From contig JAGXHO010000064.1 of the NCBI GenBank assembly GCA_024636105.1, positions 1 through 8,996 on the forward strand: a stretch of DNA of 8,996 nucleotides. The letters are read 5' to 3'. This document shows, one piece after another, positions 1 through 5,997 of this stretch. The stretch is from Trueperaceae bacterium. Lineage in GTDB: Bacteria; Deinococcota; Deinococci; Deinococcales; Trueperaceae. The notes under the pieces were generated by a model. It saw only the letters and a program-made list of their open reading frames with translations. It was not told the origin of the DNA and made no database searches. The translations under genes were made by a program, and so were the position numbers. The first letter of the stretch is position 1. Each line of letters opens with the position of its first letter.

Positions 1-440
1 GAGCAGGCTTGCCGCCGCTCGGTGCACCCGCCTCAGCCCCGGTGCCGGCCTCGGCCTCCACCCCGGCGCCGGCTTCGGGCCCGTCGCGCACCCCCGGCAC
101 GGCTTCGGCTGCGCGCATGGAGGCGCCGTCGGCGCCGCCGGAGGCCGACGCGGAGCCGTTCGACTTCGCGCCCGCGCCGCTCTTGCGCCACCGTTCCCTC
201 GAGGGAGAGGCGTGGCAGCTCCGCGCTTCGCGTGCGGGCTCGCTCGGCGCGCCGGCGCCGCGTCCCAGCACCGAAGGGGGCGTCGCCTGGACCCGCTACC
301 CGCTCCTCGACGGCCTCGAGCTCCACGTGCGCGCCGACTTCGTCGACCCACCCACGCCGACGGCGCGCGAGCGGCTGCGCGACGTGTTGCTCGCTCGCCT
401 GGAGGCGATCGCGCTCGAGCGCGAAGCGCTGCGGCGATGA
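1..440 (+). CDS. C-terminal part of a gene cut by the left edge; possibly a MerR-type regulator
   Basis: The frame is open to the left edge of the window (the first complete codon begins at position 3) and ends in TGA at 438-440, so the true start lies outside. A TTG at 9 and an ATG at 118 are in frame, but neither has a convincing ribosome site. The visible protein begins with about 45 residues rich in Pro, Ala, Ser and Thr, which looks like a disordered linker. A folded-looking tail follows, with the motif RYPLLDGLELHVRADF and a Leu/Arg/Glu-rich helix at the end (RERLRDVLLARLEAIALE). A closing segment of the kind 'LxxGxELHVR' is one I associate with the C-terminus of some MerR-type helix-turn-helix regulators, but the DNA-binding domain would be outside the window, so this is only a suggestion. 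Its stop overlaps the start of the vWA-macro gene by ATGA, implying co-translation and probably a shared role. Confidence 0.7.
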   Translation, partial: AGLPPLGAPASAPVPASASTPAPASGPSRTPGTASAARMEAPSAPPEADAEPFDFAPAPLLRHRSLEGEAWQLRASRAGSLGAPAPRPSTEGGVAWTRYPLLDGLELHVRADFVDPPTPTARERLRDVLLARLEAIALEREALRR

Positions 441-1618
441 CGCGCCCGGCCCGTCGGGACGGTCCGGTGCGGCCCCTCGTGGACCCCCGCGGCGACCCCT
501 CCGTCGCCTTCGTGGTCGACCGCTCCACGTCGGTGGGCGAGGCCGGCTTGCGCAGCGCCCGCACGGCCATCGGCGACGCCGTGGGGGTGCTCGGTCCGGA
601 CGCGCGCGTCGGCTTGGTCGCGTTCGCCGCGAGCGCGCAGGTGGTCCAGCCGCTGGCCTCCGTCCGGACGGACGGGGGGCGCGTGGTCAAGGCGGCGTGG
701 GCGCTCCGCAACGATCACGGCAGCGCGCTGCACGCGGGCTGGGTCGAAGGGGTGACGCAGGCGCTCGCCCGCCCGCGGGCGATGGGGGGCCTCTTCGACC
801 TCGAACCGTCCGTCGCGGTGGTGGTCTTCACCGACGGCGTGGCGGACGTGGGCGTGACGGATCGGGCCGAGCTGCTGGCCGACGTCGCCGGTGCGCGCAC
901 GGCGGCGGGCGTTGCGACCAGCTTCGTCGCGGTGGGCCGCAACCCCGATCGGACGCTGCTCCGGGCCCTCGCCGAGGCGGGGGGCGGGGCGTACCTCGAG
1001 GACGTCCCGGAGCCCGCGCGGAGCGCGTCGACCTCAGGGCGACCGAGCCTGGCGGCCGCGCCCGACGATCCGGCGCCGCGGCTCGTCGCCCGATCGGGCG
1101 CCGGGCCGGCGCGCGTCGAGGTGGTCGTCGGTGACGTGACGGAGGAGGCGGTCGACGCGCTGGTCAACTCGACCAACCGCGGCCTCTTCGGCACCGGCGG
1201 CGTCGACGGCGAGGTGCACCGCAAGGGGGGCCCGCGCCTGACCGACGCCTGCCGACGGCTCGGCGAGCTCGACTACGGACGGGCCGTCGTCACGCCCGGC
1301 TTCCGGCTCCGGGCCCAGCACGTGGTCCACGTCTCGGTGCCGCCCTGGCAAGGAGGCGGGCACGGCGAACTGCGGGTCCTCGAAGCGGCCTACCGCGCGG
1401 CGCTCGACGTCGCCCGGCGCCTGCGCGCGGCGTCGATCGCGCTCCCGGCCGTGGGGACCGGCACGTACCGCTACCCGGTGGAGGCCGCCACCCGCGTGGC
1501 CTTGGAGACCGTGCTCGACGAGCTCGAGCGCTCTGGCGGGCCCGAGCGCGTGCGCTTCGTGCTCGCGGACGAAGCGACCGCGCAGGCGTACCGAGCGGCG
1601 CGGGCCGCCCGCGCCTAG
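437..1618 (+). CDS. von Willebrand A domain fused to a macro (ADP-ribose-binding) domain
   Basis: A 393-aa protein. The ATG at 437 is chosen because it overlaps the upstream stop (ATGA) and the vWA fold begins right after it; the frame stays open to 212 but there runs through the upstream gene. Residues about 22-195 form a vWA domain: MIDAS motif D28-x-S30-x-S32, a Ser (S96 in DHGSAL) where the second metal-site Thr usually sits, and D133 in VVFTDG. After a short Ala/Pro/Ser linker, residues about 225-390 form a macro domain: GDVT (232-235), DALVNSTN (240-247), GGVDGEVH (254-261), VVTPGF (284-289) and LPAVGTGTYRYP (336-347). N247 followed by six residues and GGVD fits the MacroD-type hydrolase signature as I recall it. 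The second loop is GTGTYR rather than the usual TGVYG, so R345 replaces a Gly. The family binds or removes ADP-ribose; the vWA part probably mediates metal-dependent protein contact. No signal peptide or membrane segment is seen, so it is likely cytoplasmic. Its substrate is unknown. Confidence 0.92.
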   Translation: MTRPARRDGPVRPLVDPRGDPSVAFVVDRSTSVGEAGLRSARTAIGDAVGVLGPDARVGLVAFAASAQVVQPLASVRTDGGRVVKAAWALRNDHGSALHAGWVEGVTQALARPRAMGGLFDLEPSVAVVVFTDGVADVGVTDRAELLADVAGARTAAGVATSFVAVGRNPDRTLLRALAEAGGGAYLEDVPEPARSASTSGRPSLAAAPDDPAPRLVARSGAGPARVEVVVGDVTEEAVDALVNSTNRGLFGTGGVDGEVHRKGGPRLTDACRRLGELDYGRAVVTPGFRLRAQHVVHVSVPPWQGGGHGELRVLEAAYRAALDVARRLRAASIALPAVGTGTYRYPVEAATRVALETVLDELERSGGPERVRFVLADEATAQAYRAARAARA

Positions 1619-2421
1619 AGTTCTTCGCGGCCGAACCGCACCGCGGCGGCCGCAAGCAGCGCGACCGTACCGACCGCGACGGCGATCGGGGGCCAGGGCG
1701 TGAGCAGCGGACCCCCTTGCGCCGCGACGAGCGCGAGCCGGCCGAGCAACCACGGACCTACCTCGCCCAACGCCGGCACGAGGCCGATCAGGACGTCGCC
1801 GGCGAGGATCGTCCCGAGGCCCACCGCCAGCACCGCGCCACGAGCGCGCGCGAACACGCTCAGCGCCAGCGCCAGCGCCACGTAGAAGGCGGCGTGGAGC
1901 GCCAACAGCGCGAGCCCGGCGACGAACGGCGCCACCGCCAGGGGCGCCCCCGCCTCGGCCGACAGCGCCGTGTAGGCCACCGCGCCCGGCACGGCGACCG
2001 CCGTCGCGACGAGCCCGAGCGCCGTCGCCGCGAACTTGGCGAGCACGAACGCGGCGCGCGATGCCGGCTTGGTCAGGACCCACGCTGCCGTGCCCGACTG
2101 GCGCTCGCCGATCACCGCGCCGTGCGCGAGGATCACGGCGCCGATCGCGGGGCCGACCGCCCCGAGGGTGAAGAACATCTCGAACCCGCTCGCGAGCGGC
2201 CCGGCGGTCTCGGCCGCGAACAGCTCGCGCAGGAACACGAGCGGCAGCAGCAGGCCGCCGCCCAGGAGGCCCGTCCACAGCAGCGCCTGCACGCCGCCGA
2301 GCCGGAAGCGCAGCCACGGTCGCGCTTCGAACCGGAACAGGTTGGCGAAGCCCAGGAGCGGACCCGAGCCCCGGTGTGGGTTCAGCCCGGCCACGCGGCT
2401 CGTGCTGCTCGCGCCGCTCAC
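1615..2421 (-). CDS. ABC-2 type transporter permease
   Basis: A 268-aa membrane protein, the transmembrane half of an ABC exporter. Translation probably starts at the GTG (2421-2419), which overlaps the ATPase stop as GTGA; GGAGG lies 6 nt before it. After a polar N-terminus of about 40 residues there are about six hydrophobic segments (roughly 43-65, 84-105, 129-151, 163-187, 195-217 and 246-262), the usual count for ABC-2 permeases. The cytoplasmic loop GERQSGTAAWVLTKPASRAAF (residues 105-125) matches the characteristic ABC-2 'E..sGT...lltkP.sR..f...K' pattern just before the third segment. The cargo cannot be told from sequence; families with this layout export drugs, lipids, peptides or ions, or assist in maturation of secreted enzymes. 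The last codon and stop fall on a CTAG palindrome that is also the stop of the vWA-macro gene on the other strand, leaving no room for a separate terminator. Confidence 0.9.
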   Translation of the reverse strand: MSGASSTSRVAGLNPHRGSGPLLGFANLFRFEARPWLRFRLGGVQALLWTGLLGGGLLLPLVFLRELFAAETAGPLASGFEMFFTLGAVGPAIGAVILAHGAVIGERQSGTAAWVLTKPASRAAFVLAKFAATALGLVATAVAVPGAVAYTALSAEAGAPLAVAPFVAGLALLALHAAFYVALALALSVFARARGAVLAVGLGTILAGDVLIGLVPALGEVGPWLLGRLALVAAQGGPLLTPWPPIAVAVGTVALLAAAAVRFGREEL

Positions 2422-3377
2422 GCCTCGCCTCCGCGGCCGTTCACCAGGTTCATGAACACCTCCTCGAGCTCGTACGCGTGCCGCCGGAAGTCGAGGACGA
2501 TCGCCTCCGGGTGCGCCAGGACCGCCCGCAACAGCCGGGCTTCGGCAGCGTCCTCGTCGGCCGCCACCACCCGCAGGATCCGATCGTCGTCGGCGTGCGT
2601 CTCGTCGACCGAGGCGACCCACGGTTGCCCCCGGAGGTCGTCGGCCAGTCCCGGCGCCGCGCGGCGGACCCGGACGACGAAGGTCGCCGCCCCGTCGCCG
2701 GCGAGCAGCTCGTGGGTCGGCGCCTGCGCGATCAGGCGCCCGCGGTCGAGGATCGCGACGTGGTCGGCGACGCGCTGCACGTCGTCGAGGATGTGCGTCG
2801 AGAACAGCACCGTCGTGCGTGGGCGCAGCTGAGCGAGGATGGCGAGCACCGCGTGGCGCCCGACGGGGTCGAGCGCCGCGGCGGGCTCGTCCATGACGAG
2901 CACCTCCGGGTCGTGCAGCTGCGCCTGCGCGATGCCGAGCCGCTGCCGCTCGCCGCCCGAGAAGCCGCGGACGGGGCGGTCGGCCTTGTCGGTGAGGTCG
3001 ACCAGCTCGAGCATCGCGTCGATGCGGTCGTCGATCGCGCGCGCCGGACCCGAGAAGAAGAAGCGGGCGGTGAAGCGCAGGGTCGCCCGCGCGGTCTCGT
3101 GTTCGTAGAAGCGCGGGTCCTGGGCGAGGAAGCCGACGCGGCGCCGCACCTCGGTGGCGTCCGCGGCGACGTCGCGGCCCAAGATCGTCGCCGAGCCCGA
3201 CGTGGGGCGTGCGAGCCCCAACAGGAGCCGCATGGCGGTGGTCTTGCCGGCCCCGTTGGGTCCGAGGAAGCCGGTCACGGATCCCTTGGGCACGCGTAGG
3301 TCGAGGTCGTCGAGGGCGACGACCGACCCGTAGCGCTTGCCGAGCGCGCGGGTCTCGATGGCGAGAGCGTCGTTCAT
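2418..3377 (-). CDS. ABC transporter ATP-binding protein (ABC-2 exporter type)
   Basis: A 319-aa ATPase with every expected nucleotide-binding motif: Walker A GPNGAGKT (39-46), Q-loop Gln86, signature FSGGERQR (139-146), Walker B VLVMDEP (159-165), D-loop ALD (168-170) and H-loop His195 (FSTHILDD). The first 220 residues are the ABC domain. The last 100 are an accessory domain ending in LEEVFMNL, as in CcmA/NatA-like export ATPases, which energise a separate permease. The ATG at 3377 is preceded by a strong GGAGGAGG ribosome site. The next gene, the permease, starts inside its stop codon (GTGA), so the two subunits are translationally coupled and almost certainly form one exporter, probably a dimer of each. 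Nothing in the window identifies the substrate. Confidence 0.95.
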   Translation of the reverse strand: MNDALAIETRALGKRYGSVVALDDLDLRVPKGSVTGFLGPNGAGKTTAMRLLLGLARPTSGSATILGRDVAADATEVRRRVGFLAQDPRFYEHETARATLRFTARFFFSGPARAIDDRIDAMLELVDLTDKADRPVRGFSGGERQRLGIAQAQLHDPEVLVMDEPAAALDPVGRHAVLAILAQLRPRTTVLFSTHILDDVQRVADHVAILDRGRLIAQAPTHELLAGDGAATFVVRVRRAAPGLADDLRGQPWVASVDETHADDDRILRVVAADEDAAEARLLRAVLAHPEAIVLDFRRHAYELEEVFMNLVNGRGGEA

Positions 3378-3380
3378 GGA

Positions 3381-3389
3381 ACCTCCTCC
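3381..3389 (-). promoter_or_regulatory. Strong Shine-Dalgarno of the ABC ATPase gene
   Basis: On the minus strand GGAGGAGGT lies 3-4 nt before the ATG at 3377. It is the strongest ribosome-binding site in the window and fixes the start of the ABC ATPase. The dehydrogenase and both plus-strand genes between 3523 and 4651 lack one. Confidence 0.8.
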
Positions 3390-3393
3390 GGCC

Positions 3394-3399
3394 ACGGTA
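3394..3399 (-). promoter_or_regulatory. Candidate -10 box for the ABC exporter operon
   Basis: On the minus strand the sequence CGCTACCGT contains a TANNNT box (TACCGT) 4 nt before the Shine-Dalgarno. It would give a very short leader, with the transcript starting close to or inside the ribosome site. The box resembles the other TACSST boxes in this window, but no -35 element is recognisable, so the call is tentative. Confidence 0.35.
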
Positions 3400-3482
3400 G
3401 CGAGCGCCGGGCGGCCCGCGCGTCGGTGGTCGGTCGCAGGCGCCTCCGCCGAACGGGGGAGGGCGCGCCGCGCCCACCGCGG

Positions 3483-3505
3483 CGGCGCGGCCGATGGCCG
3501 CGCCG
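3483..3505. repeat. Perfect 10-bp inverted repeat between the ABC and VOC genes
   Basis: Arms CGGCGCGGCC (3483-3492) and GGCCGCGCCG (3496-3505) are perfect complements around a 3-nt GAT centre. The dyad ends 6 nt before the TACGCT box of the VOC gene, covering the place where a -35 element would be. It could be an operator bound by a dimeric repressor or a cruciform/hairpin. It lies in the 145-bp divergent spacer rather than after any gene, so a terminator role for a neighbouring gene is unlikely. Confidence 0.6.
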
Positions 3506-3511
3506 GGCGGG

Positions 3512-3517
3512 TACGCT
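3512..3517 (+). promoter_or_regulatory. -10 box for leaderless VOC transcript
   Basis: TACGCT fits TANNNT and lies 5 nt before the ATG at 3523, with no Shine-Dalgarno between. Transcription from it would begin at or next to the start codon, as in leaderless genes of Deinococcus and actinobacteria. The nonamer GGTACGCTC here also occurs at the box of the Gfo/Idh gene. Confidence 0.55.
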
Positions 3518-3522
3518 CGCGT

Positions 3523-3894
3523 ATGCCGCTCGCCCCCTCCGCCCAGATCACCTTCCTGCCGACCGCCGACCTGACCGCCACCGACGCCTTCTACGCCGGC
3601 GTGCTCGAGCTCCCCCTCGTGCGCGACCAGGGGCTCTGCCGCATCTACCGCACCGCGCCGGGCGCCCACCTCGGTTTCTGCGACCGCGGCTACGCCGTGC
3701 CCGAGGGGGTGCGGGTGGTGCTGACGCTGCTGGTCGACGACGTCCAGGGCGCGTTCGACGCGGTCGTCGCGCGCGGCGCGCCGGCGGTCTCGGCGCCGGC
3801 GCACAGCGCGCGCTTCGCCTGCACCTCGGCGTTCGTGCGCGATCCCAACGGCTACCTGGTCGAGTTGCAGCGCTTCGACGAGCCGCTCGCCTGA
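3523..3894 (+). CDS. VOC (glyoxalase/bleomycin-resistance fold) protein
   Basis: A compact 123-aa protein with the single-chain VOC layout of two beta-alpha-beta-beta-beta halves. Visible landmarks are DAFYAGVLELPLV (21-33), the first helix and strand of the fold; AHLGFCD (48-54); VDDVQGAFDAVVARGA (71-86), the second helix; and FVRDPNGYLVELQRF (104-118), the closing strand with Glu114 at the usual metal-ligand place. The early His of metal-dependent glyoxalases is missing (QITF at 8-11), so metal binding is uncertain. VOC members include glyoxalases, ring-cleaving dioxygenases and drug-binding proteins, and sequence alone does not choose between them. The ATG at 3523 is selected because a TACGCT box sits 5 nt before it and the fold starts immediately after it; the frame is open further upstream but encodes Arg/Ala-rich nonsense overlapping the ABC gene. 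It probably forms its own transcription unit. Confidence 0.88.
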   Translation: MPLAPSAQITFLPTADLTATDAFYAGVLELPLVRDQGLCRIYRTAPGAHLGFCDRGYAVPEGVRVVLTLLVDDVQGAFDAVVARGAPAVSAPAHSARFACTSAFVRDPNGYLVELQRFDEPLA

Positions 3895-3915
3895 CGCGGA
3901 CGCGAACACGGTCGC

Positions 3916-3929
3916 GGACCGCCCGGTCC
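3916..3929. repeat. Short inverted repeat upstream of the DUF2461 gene
   Basis: GGACCG (3916-3921) and CGGTCC (3924-3929) are perfect complements with a 2-nt centre. The dyad is 21 nt after the VOC stop and 17 nt before the TACCCT box of the next gene, so it sits in the -35 region. It may be an operator half-site pair. As an RNA hairpin its loop is too short and it has no U-tract, so a terminator is less likely. Confidence 0.35.
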
Positions 3930-3946
3930 CGAAGGCCGCGAGACGC

Positions 3947-3952
3947 TACCCT
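3947..3952 (+). promoter_or_regulatory. -10 box for leaderless DUF2461 transcript
   Basis: TACCCT (TANNNT) ends 6 nt before the ATG at 3959 and there is no Shine-Dalgarno, the expected geometry of a leaderless promoter. A clear -35 hexamer is not visible 17 nt upstream. Confidence 0.55.
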
Positions 3953-3958
3953 CCGGCC

Positions 3959-4651
3959 ATGAGCGAAGCGCGTTTCACCGGGTTCGGCCCCGCCGCCACC
4001 GACTGGTTCGTGGCCTTGGCGAACGACAACTCCCGCACCTATTGGGCGGCGACCAAGGACGTCTGGCAGCGCGACGTGCGCGCGCCGCTCGAAGCGCTGC
4101 TCGACGAGGTGGCCGGCGCGGGGCCGCAGCGCCCCAAGCTCTTCCGGCCGCACCGCGACCTGCGCTTCGCGCGCGACGCCGGCCCGCTCAAGAGCGCCAC
4201 CGGTGGCTACGTCCCGAACGCGGACGGCTCACCGGCGGTGCGCTACGTCGAGCTCTCGGCGCGCGGGCTCATGGCCGGCACCGGGTACCACCAGCTCGCG
4301 TCCGATCAGCTGGAGCGCTACCGCGCCGCCGCCGCGGGTCCGGTCGCGCCGAGCCTCGCGGGCGCGCTCGACGCCGTGCGTGCGGGCGGGCTCGAAGTGG
4401 GCGGCGACGTGCTCAAGGGGACGCCCCGCGGCGTCCCGCGCGATCATCCGCACGCGGCGCTGCTGCGGCACAAGTCGCTGACCGTCGCCGCCTGGCTGCC
4501 GCCGGGCGACGCCCTCGAGACCCGCACCCCCCTCGAGTTCGCCGTGCGCACGTGGGCGGCGGCCGAACCGGTGGTGGCGTGGCTCGATCGCCACGTCGGC
4601 GCCTCGCGCCTCGACCCGGACGAGGCGCGAGGGCGCGGGCGGCGGCGCTGA
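3959..4651 (+). CDS. DUF2461 family protein
   Basis: A 230-aa cytoplasmic protein recognisable as DUF2461 (TIGR02453). It has the N-terminal helix with NDNSRTYW (22-29; the family usually shows N-N-[RK]-xWF), followed by RDVRAPLEALLDEV, the core RDLRFARDAGPLKSATGGY (66-84) that matches the family's 'RDxRFsxDksPyK' segment, and LKGTPRGVPRDHPHAALLRH (152-171). Length is typical of the family. No enzyme activity is established for it that I know of, so none is claimed. The tail ends in a basic stretch, RGRGRRR, probably a lineage-specific extension. The ATG at 3959 is supported by the TACCCT box 6 nt upstream. The gene ends 35 bp before the stop of the convergent dehydrogenase gene. Confidence 0.88.
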   Translation: MSEARFTGFGPAATDWFVALANDNSRTYWAATKDVWQRDVRAPLEALLDEVAGAGPQRPKLFRPHRDLRFARDAGPLKSATGGYVPNADGSPAVRYVELSARGLMAGTGYHQLASDQLERYRAAAAGPVAPSLAGALDAVRAGGLEVGGDVLKGTPRGVPRDHPHAALLRHKSLTVAAWLPPGDALETRTPLEFAVRTWAAAEPVVAWLDRHVGASRLDPDEARGRGRRR

Positions 4652-4673
4652 GGCCGGTACTCGGTCCGCGGCG

Positions 4674-4690
4674 CTGAGCGGCGCGCTCAG
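4674..4690. terminator. Small stem-loop between convergent gene ends
   Basis: CTGAGCG (4674-4680) and CGCTCAG (4684-4690) form a perfect 7-bp stem with a 3-nt loop. The right arm contains the stop codon of the minus-strand dehydrogenase gene, and the stem lies 22 nt after the DUF2461 stop. Its place between converging genes suggests a transcript-end hairpin serving both strands, but there is no U-tract on either side. An 11-bp direct repeat, GCGGCGCTGAG, at 4642-4652 and 4668-4678 includes its left arm. Confidence 0.35.
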
Positions 4691-5988
4691 GCGTCGATGG
4701 CCCGACCGGTGGCGTCCAGCGCCACGACCCGCTGCTCGCGGCGCGCTCGTTCGGCGGCGAACGCCCAGCGATGGCTGGCGAGCGCCTCCGCCACGGACGT
4801 GGGCGACGGTGCGCGGTCGTTCCCCTTCCAGGCGCTGAGGCGCCGCGTGAGGTCCTCCATCAGCGCTGCGTCGCCGCCACCGTGGCCGTTGGCGTCGCGG
4901 CCCTCGATGGCGACCTGCTCGACGGCACCGCTGCGGTGGTCGACCACCTCGAGCAGGCCGGCGGTCAGGTCGCCGCGCAGCTCGCCGTGCGAACCCGTGA
5001 GCGTCAGCCGCCGGGTGCCCACGGCGTGGAAGGCGTTGACCTCGAGCGTGGCGGTCGTGCCGTTCGCGAAGTCGATCAGCACCGATTGGTGGTCGACGAC
5101 GTCGTTCTCGCCCCCGTAGACGCAGCGGCCGTAGGGCCCGTCGCGCAGGGCGTGGCGGCGGGCGTCCGGGCTCGGGTCGGCGGTGACGACCGACACCGGC
5201 CATCCGTCCACGTCGGCCAGGCGCTCCAGGTAGAGGTGCGCTGCGTCGTAGGGGCACGCGGCGGCGGCCGGGCAATCGAGGCAGCGCTCGGTGGCGCCGG
5301 CCGGCGCGCGTTCCGGGCGGAAGTGCGCGAGCCGCCCGGTCGAGGCGACCCGCGTCGCCGGTGCCCCCACCCACCAGGCGAGTAGGTCGAGGTCGTGGCA
5401 CGCTTTGGCTAGCAGCATCGGGCTCGACGCGGCCTCGCGATGCCAGTTTCCCCGGACGTAGCTGTGGGCGAAGTGCCACGAGCCGATGCGCTCCTCGTGC
5501 AGCACGTGGACGAGTTGGCCGAGGCGCCCTTCGCCGAGCAGCCGCGCCACCGCTCGCATCATCGGGGCGTGGCGCAGCACGTGCGCGACGGCGACGGTGC
5601 CCGTGGCGGTCGCCGCGGCCACCGCGACCCGTTCGACGTCCTCGAGCGACGTCGCGATCGGCTTCTCGAGCAGCAGGTGGTAGCCCTGGGCGAGCGCGGC
5701 GACGGCCAGGTCGGCGTGGACGCGATCGGGGGTGGCGATGATCAGGCAGTCGGCGAGCGGCGCGCCCGCGGCCTCCGAGGCAGCCAGAAGCGCCGCGCCG
5801 TCGACGAAGCGCCGCGCTGCGGGGACCGTATGGGCGTCGCCGGCGCGAGCGCGTCGGGTGGGGTCGCGGTCGGCTACGGCCACGACGCGTCCCCCCTCGG
5901 GGTGGCGCGCCAGCCAGGCGCCGTAGGCGTCGGCGCCGCGGTTGCCGCAGCCGATCAGCGCGAAGGTGGGCACGTCGTCCCTGTCCAT
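4687..5988 (-). CDS. Gfo/Idh/MocA family NAD(P)-dependent oxidoreductase with a cysteine cluster
   Basis: A 433-aa oxidoreductase. The N-terminal Rossmann fold shows FALIGCGNRG (9-18; a dinucleotide-binding Gly loop), VVAVADRDP (35-43), IIATPDRVHADLA (83-95) and the family hallmark EKP (108-110), whose Lys is usually catalytic. The C-terminal substrate domain carries ACHDLDLLAWW (196-206), matching the conserved 'H.iDl' segment. An insertion follows with C236-x2-C239-x5-C245-P and a further C289 (GRCVYGG), then NDVVDHQSVLIDF (295-307) and the usual TGSHGELRGD turn (331-340). Such enzymes oxidise or reduce sugars, cyclitols or related alcohols; the substrate cannot be told here. The ATG at 5988 is chosen because the Rossmann strand starts directly after it and a TACGCT box lies 9 nt upstream; an in-frame ATG at 6024 would place that box inside the gene. 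It is divergent from the amidohydrolase gene. Confidence 0.92.
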   Translation of the reverse strand: MDRDDVPTFALIGCGNRGADAYGAWLARHPEGGRVVAVADRDPTRRARAGDAHTVPAARRFVDGAALLAASEAAGAPLADCLIIATPDRVHADLAVAALAQGYHLLLEKPIATSLEDVERVAVAAATATGTVAVAHVLRHAPMMRAVARLLGEGRLGQLVHVLHEERIGSWHFAHSYVRGNWHREAASSPMLLAKACHDLDLLAWWVGAPATRVASTGRLAHFRPERAPAGATERCLDCPAAAACPYDAAHLYLERLADVDGWPVSVVTADPSPDARRHALRDGPYGRCVYGGENDVVDHQSVLIDFANGTTATLEVNAFHAVGTRRLTLTGSHGELRGDLTAGLLEVVDHRSGAVEQVAIEGRDANGHGGGDAALMEDLTRRLSAWKGNDRAPSPTSVAEALASHRWAFAAERARREQRVVALDATGRAIDA

Positions 5989-5997
5989 GGTGGCGAG

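Noticed and set aside
212..436. Longer N-terminus for the vWA-macro protein
   Set aside because: The frame is open, but the extra residues are Arg/Ala-rich and lie over the upstream gene. The ATGA overlap at 437 and the vWA fold starting right after it favour the shorter form.
1034..2317. Long minus-strand open frame across the vWA-macro and permease genes
   Set aside because: It encodes an Arg/Ala/Gly-rich sequence without family motifs, and other frames in the same span carry clear macro and ABC-2 motifs. Long spurious frames are expected at this GC content.
3523..3894. VOC protein as a drug-resistance determinant
   Set aside because: The fold is shared by many unrelated enzymes. No fosfomycin- or bleomycin-specific residues are recognisable, and one usual metal ligand is absent.
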